6,945 nt of DNA from NCBI GenBank assembly GCA_017472105.1, contig JAFUQY010000152.1, forward strand, positions 1 through 6,945, in the 5' to 3' direction. The translations under genes and the position numbers were made by a program. Source of the DNA: Clostridia bacterium (GTDB taxonomy: Bacteria; Bacillota_A; Clostridia; Oscillospirales; CAG-272). Below the pieces are notes generated by a model, which was not told where the DNA came from, searched no databases, and worked only from the letters and a program-made list of their open reading frames with translations. Of the stretch, positions 5,172 through 6,945 are shown piece by piece (position 1 is the stretch's first letter; each line of letters opens with the position of its first letter).

Positions 5172-6212
5172 ATGAAAGGGATTAGGAGCTGTCTGCTGAT
5201 AATTTTTATAGCGGCATTTATTAACGCCTGTGCTCTGCGTGAAGTACAGGATACAGGATCTGCATCTGCCAATCAGCTGTTTCTGAGTGAAAGTATAGCA
5301 GAATCCGCTGACACGCTCGAAGATGACCACACCAATACAGCTGCGGTCGTTGAACCGGATCCGTCACAGACAGAATCCATTCATGGAATTGAAATCGTTG
5401 AATATGTAAATCCATACAGAGTTTCGGAGTATTATGATCTTACAGAGGATCAGCAGGCTGCATTTTCACTACTCTGTGAGGCATTGAATGATATTATAAA
5501 AAACGGTCCTGTTCCCAATAAGAGTTATTCACTGCCTGAAGGTATCACGTGGTTTGACTACAAATTGGCGTTGAACTTATTGAAAGCTAACTATCCAGTA
5601 ATGGAGAACTTTATATCAAATATCATCTATGAGGACAGGATTGATGAAGTCAGCGGCATCAAGTATTGTGAAGGTTTTTATCTTTACGGATATGATGTGG
5701 AGTTTCTGGAGCATGAATATTTGAGATTCTGTGAGATAAGCCGTAAAGCCGATGAAATACTGGCAGCACTTGTACACGACGGGACGGAATATGGAAAAGC
5801 ATACTCAATTGCCAAGTGGATGGTAGATCATATAACCTACCCTGATGATTATAGGGAAAGAGTTGAAGATTACCTCAGTACGGCGTACACTGCACTTACT
5901 TCGAATGAAGCTATTTGCGGCGGTTATGCCCGGACGTTTGATTTTCTGTGCAAGAAGGCTGGTTTGGAAACCATATATCTGGATGGTCTGGATCATGTAT
6001 GGAATATGATTCGGATTGATGAAAAATGGTATCATATTGATGTTACGTGGATGGACAGCGAAGACGATATTTTAAAATATTTTATGATGACGGACAGTAT
6101 TTGTGATGCAACCGGGCACAAAGAATGGTCATATTATTGGGATCAGGAGAATAATATATCAATTTCACCAATTGCGGATTCTGATGATCTGTATCATTTA
6201 TCCGATGAATGA
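5172..6212 (+). CDS. Transglutaminase-like domain lipoprotein
   Basis: A 346-residue predicted lipoprotein. The N-terminus MKGIRSCLLIIFIAAFINAC is a signal peptide with a lipobox ending at C20, so the protein should be anchored to the outer face of the membrane. Residues of about 21-75 are a low-complexity, Ser/Thr/Glu/Asp-rich linker. The C-terminal part is a transglutaminase-core (papain-like) domain with its triad in order: C249 in EAICGGYA, H275 in LDHVWNMI and D290 in YHIDVTW. Such bacterial domains act as proteases, peptide-modifying enzymes or cell-wall amidases, and the substrate here is unknown. The gene is clearly AT-rich: two 60-base stretches counted by hand gave 20 and 24 G+C, against 37 in a stretch of iscS. 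Together with its own promoter and its position between iscU and the Rrf2 gene, this suggests a separate history and no direct Fe-S role. Confidence 0.88.
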   Translation: MKGIRSCLLIIFIAAFINACALREVQDTGSASANQLFLSESIAESADTLEDDHTNTAAVVEPDPSQTESIHGIEIVEYVNPYRVSEYYDLTEDQQAAFSLLCEALNDIIKNGPVPNKSYSLPEGITWFDYKLALNLLKANYPVMENFISNIIYEDRIDEVSGIKYCEGFYLYGYDVEFLEHEYLRFCEISRKADEILAALVHDGTEYGKAYSIAKWMVDHITYPDDYRERVEDYLSTAYTALTSNEAICGGYARTFDFLCKKAGLETIYLDGLDHVWNMIRIDEKWYHIDVTWMDSEDDILKYFMMTDSICDATGHKEWSYYWDQENNISISPIADSDDLYHLSDE

Positions 6213-6238
6213 CCGCAGTCAGAGCAGAATGAGCAGAT

Positions 6239-6274
6239 GATCCTGTAAACAGATCTTATAAACGAGGTAAACAG
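6239..6274 (+). promoter_or_regulatory. Short repeats in front of the Rrf2 gene (possible autoregulatory site)
   Basis: GATCCTG (6239-6245) and CAGATC (6250-6255) form an inverted repeat around TAAA with one bulge. GTAAACAG occurs at 6245-6252 and again at 6267-6274, 22 bases apart, the second next to the ribosome binding site. The second copy sits in AGGTAAACA, close to AGGTAAAACA in operator 1 of iscS. A TATAAA at 6257-6262 lies too near the start codon to be a convincing -10. Confidence 0.35.
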
Positions 6275-6276
6275 TA

Positions 6277-6696
6277 ATGCTGATTTCCACCAAAGGACGG
6301 TATGCACTGCGGGTTCTGCTGGATCTTGCCGAGCACCGTGACGCCGGAACCTACACTCCGATGAAGGAGGTTGCACAGCGTCAGGAGCTTTCCCTGAAAT
6401 ACATCGAGCGGATCATGCCGGTGCTGGTGAAGAACGACTACGTCCGCGGCGTTCACGGAAAGGGCGGCGGCTACCGTCTCTCGCGTGAGCCGCAGGATTA
6501 CCGGGTCGGCGACATTCTCCGGCTGACCGAAGGGGATCTGGCTCCGGTATCGTGCCTCGAGTGCACCGACAGCGGATGTGAACGCGGAGAGTCCTGCAAA
6601 ACCAGACCCATGTGGACAGATTTCCACCGTGCCGTGAATGAATATTTCGATAAAATCACGCTGGCGGATCTTCTGAACGGCGAGCTGCCTTTCTGA
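6277..6696 (+). CDS. Rrf2 family transcriptional regulator, IscR-like
   Basis: A 139-residue regulator. The N-terminus MLISTKGRYALRVLLDLAEH and the winged helix that follows (recognition region around LSLKYIERIMPVL, residues 39-50; wing GVHGKGGGYRLSR, 58-70) are typical of Rrf2 proteins. C93, C101 and C107 occupy the region where IscR binds a [2Fe-2S] cluster, and C96 is an additional nearby cysteine. IscR-type proteins repress isc genes when their cluster is loaded. Given iscS and iscU upstream on the same strand, control of that operon is the likely role, acting at the twin inverted repeats before iscS. GAGG lies 9 bases before the ATG. No convincing promoter of its own is seen, so it may be read from the lipoprotein or isc promoters. 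A cysteine-metabolism role (CymR-like) is less likely because of the cysteine cluster. Confidence 0.92.
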   Translation: MLISTKGRYALRVLLDLAEHRDAGTYTPMKEVAQRQELSLKYIERIMPVLVKNDYVRGVHGKGGGYRLSREPQDYRVGDILRLTEGDLAPVSCLECTDSGCERGESCKTRPMWTDFHRAVNEYFDKITLADLLNGELPF

Positions 6697-6778
6697 TTTC
6701 TGACGTCATATTGTGAGAATCTCATGTATAAATTCACAAAAAAATGTGATAATCCGCATAAAAACATTCGTCCAAATA

Positions 6779-6807
6779 TTGACAACACTGCAAAAAAGAT
6801 GTATACT
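6779..6807 (+). promoter_or_regulatory. SigA-type promoter of the 3'-most lipoprotein gene
   Basis: Consensus TTGACA (6779-6784), a 17-base spacer and TATACT (6802-6807). Transcription should begin near 6814, leaving a leader of about 40 bases. An imperfect inverted repeat ATGCGTAC/GTACACAT (6810-6832) covers that start. Confidence 0.85.
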
Positions 6808-6853
6808 GTATGCGTACAAATCCAGTACACATCCTGTTTCAGAGGTAATGACC

Positions 6854-6945
6854 ATGAAATTCACAAAAGTTCTCTCTTTCGTTCTTGCAGCTGTTATGAC
6901 GCTCGGTCTGTTCGCAGGCTGCGGTGCGGTCAATTATGCGGAAAA
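6854..6945 (+). CDS. Lipoprotein of unknown function, N-terminal end (3' truncated)
   Basis: Thirty complete codons are visible before the window ends. MKFTKVLSFVLAAVMTLGLF is a lipoprotein signal peptide, followed by AGC with the lipid-modified cysteine at residue 23 and then GAVNYAE. The protein should be exported and membrane-anchored, but nothing of the mature domain can be seen. The ATG at 6854 is preferred over the in-frame ATG at 6848, because AGAGG (6841-6845) is 8 bases from the former and only 2 from the latter. It has its own strong promoter, so it is probably not part of the Rrf2 transcript. Solute-binding proteins and PrsA-like foldases often begin like this, but neither can be claimed. 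Confidence 0.8.
   Translation, partial: MKFTKVLSFVLAAVMTLGLFAGCGAVNYAE

Noticed and set aside
6257..6262. TATAAA as the -10 box of the Rrf2 gene
   Set aside because: Transcription would begin at about the ribosome binding site, leaving no usable leader, and no -35 is visible.
6711..6750. A lac-type operator or a terminator after the Rrf2 gene
   Set aside because: TTGTGAGAAT only superficially resembles lacO, and the TCACA/TGTGA hairpin is short, AT-rich and not followed by a T run.

Overview
The window reads as chromosomal DNA of a Gram-positive, low-oxygen-type bacterium, most likely class Clostridia (Bacillota) with a fairly GC-rich genome. This is an inference from four things: strong AGGAGG-type ribosome binding sites, near-consensus SigA promoters with 17-bp spacers, two lipoprotein signal peptides, and a minimal IscS/IscU iron-sulfur gene pair with an IscR-like Rrf2 regulator. 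The sequence alone does not fix a genus. No tRNA, rRNA, CRISPR array, insertion sequence or phage gene is visible.

Layout. Positions 1-221 hold the C-terminal end of a sugar phosphate isomerase/epimerase-like TIM-barrel protein. A terminator (239-279) separates it from a convergent endonuclease/exonuclease/phosphatase (EEP) family gene (286-1131, minus). A divergent promoter region (1132-1309) leads to a small HD-domain phosphohydrolase (1310-1816, plus). Its stop codon overlaps that of a convergent XRE-family regulator with a helical C-terminal region (1813-2583, minus). A second divergent region (2584-2768) carries back-to-back promoters for the regulator and for a small P-loop kinase (2769-3248, plus), which ends in a strong terminator (3262-3299).

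The right half is an iron-sulfur assembly locus. A fully consensus SigA promoter (TTGACA-17-TATAAT) drives cysteine desulfurase iscS (3423-4610) and scaffold iscU (4662-5099). Two related 21-bp inverted repeats, exactly 40 bp apart, cover the -35 box and the start of transcription. An IscR-like Rrf2 regulator with a cysteine cluster is encoded at 6277-6696 and is the obvious candidate to bind them. IscS would supply sulfur to IscU, which builds the cluster; the regulator would sense cluster supply and adjust the operon.

Between iscU and the regulator sits an AT-rich gene for a transglutaminase-like lipoprotein (5172-6212). It has its own promoter, whose -35 box overlaps the iscU stop codon, and its base composition suggests a later insertion. 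The window ends in the first 30 codons of another lipoprotein (6854 onward) behind a strong promoter.

No new defence or mobile system is evident. The most interesting signals are regulatory: the twin operators at iscS, three 11-bp phased CAAAAC repeats upstream of the HD gene, and the lipoprotein gene inserted inside the Fe-S locus.
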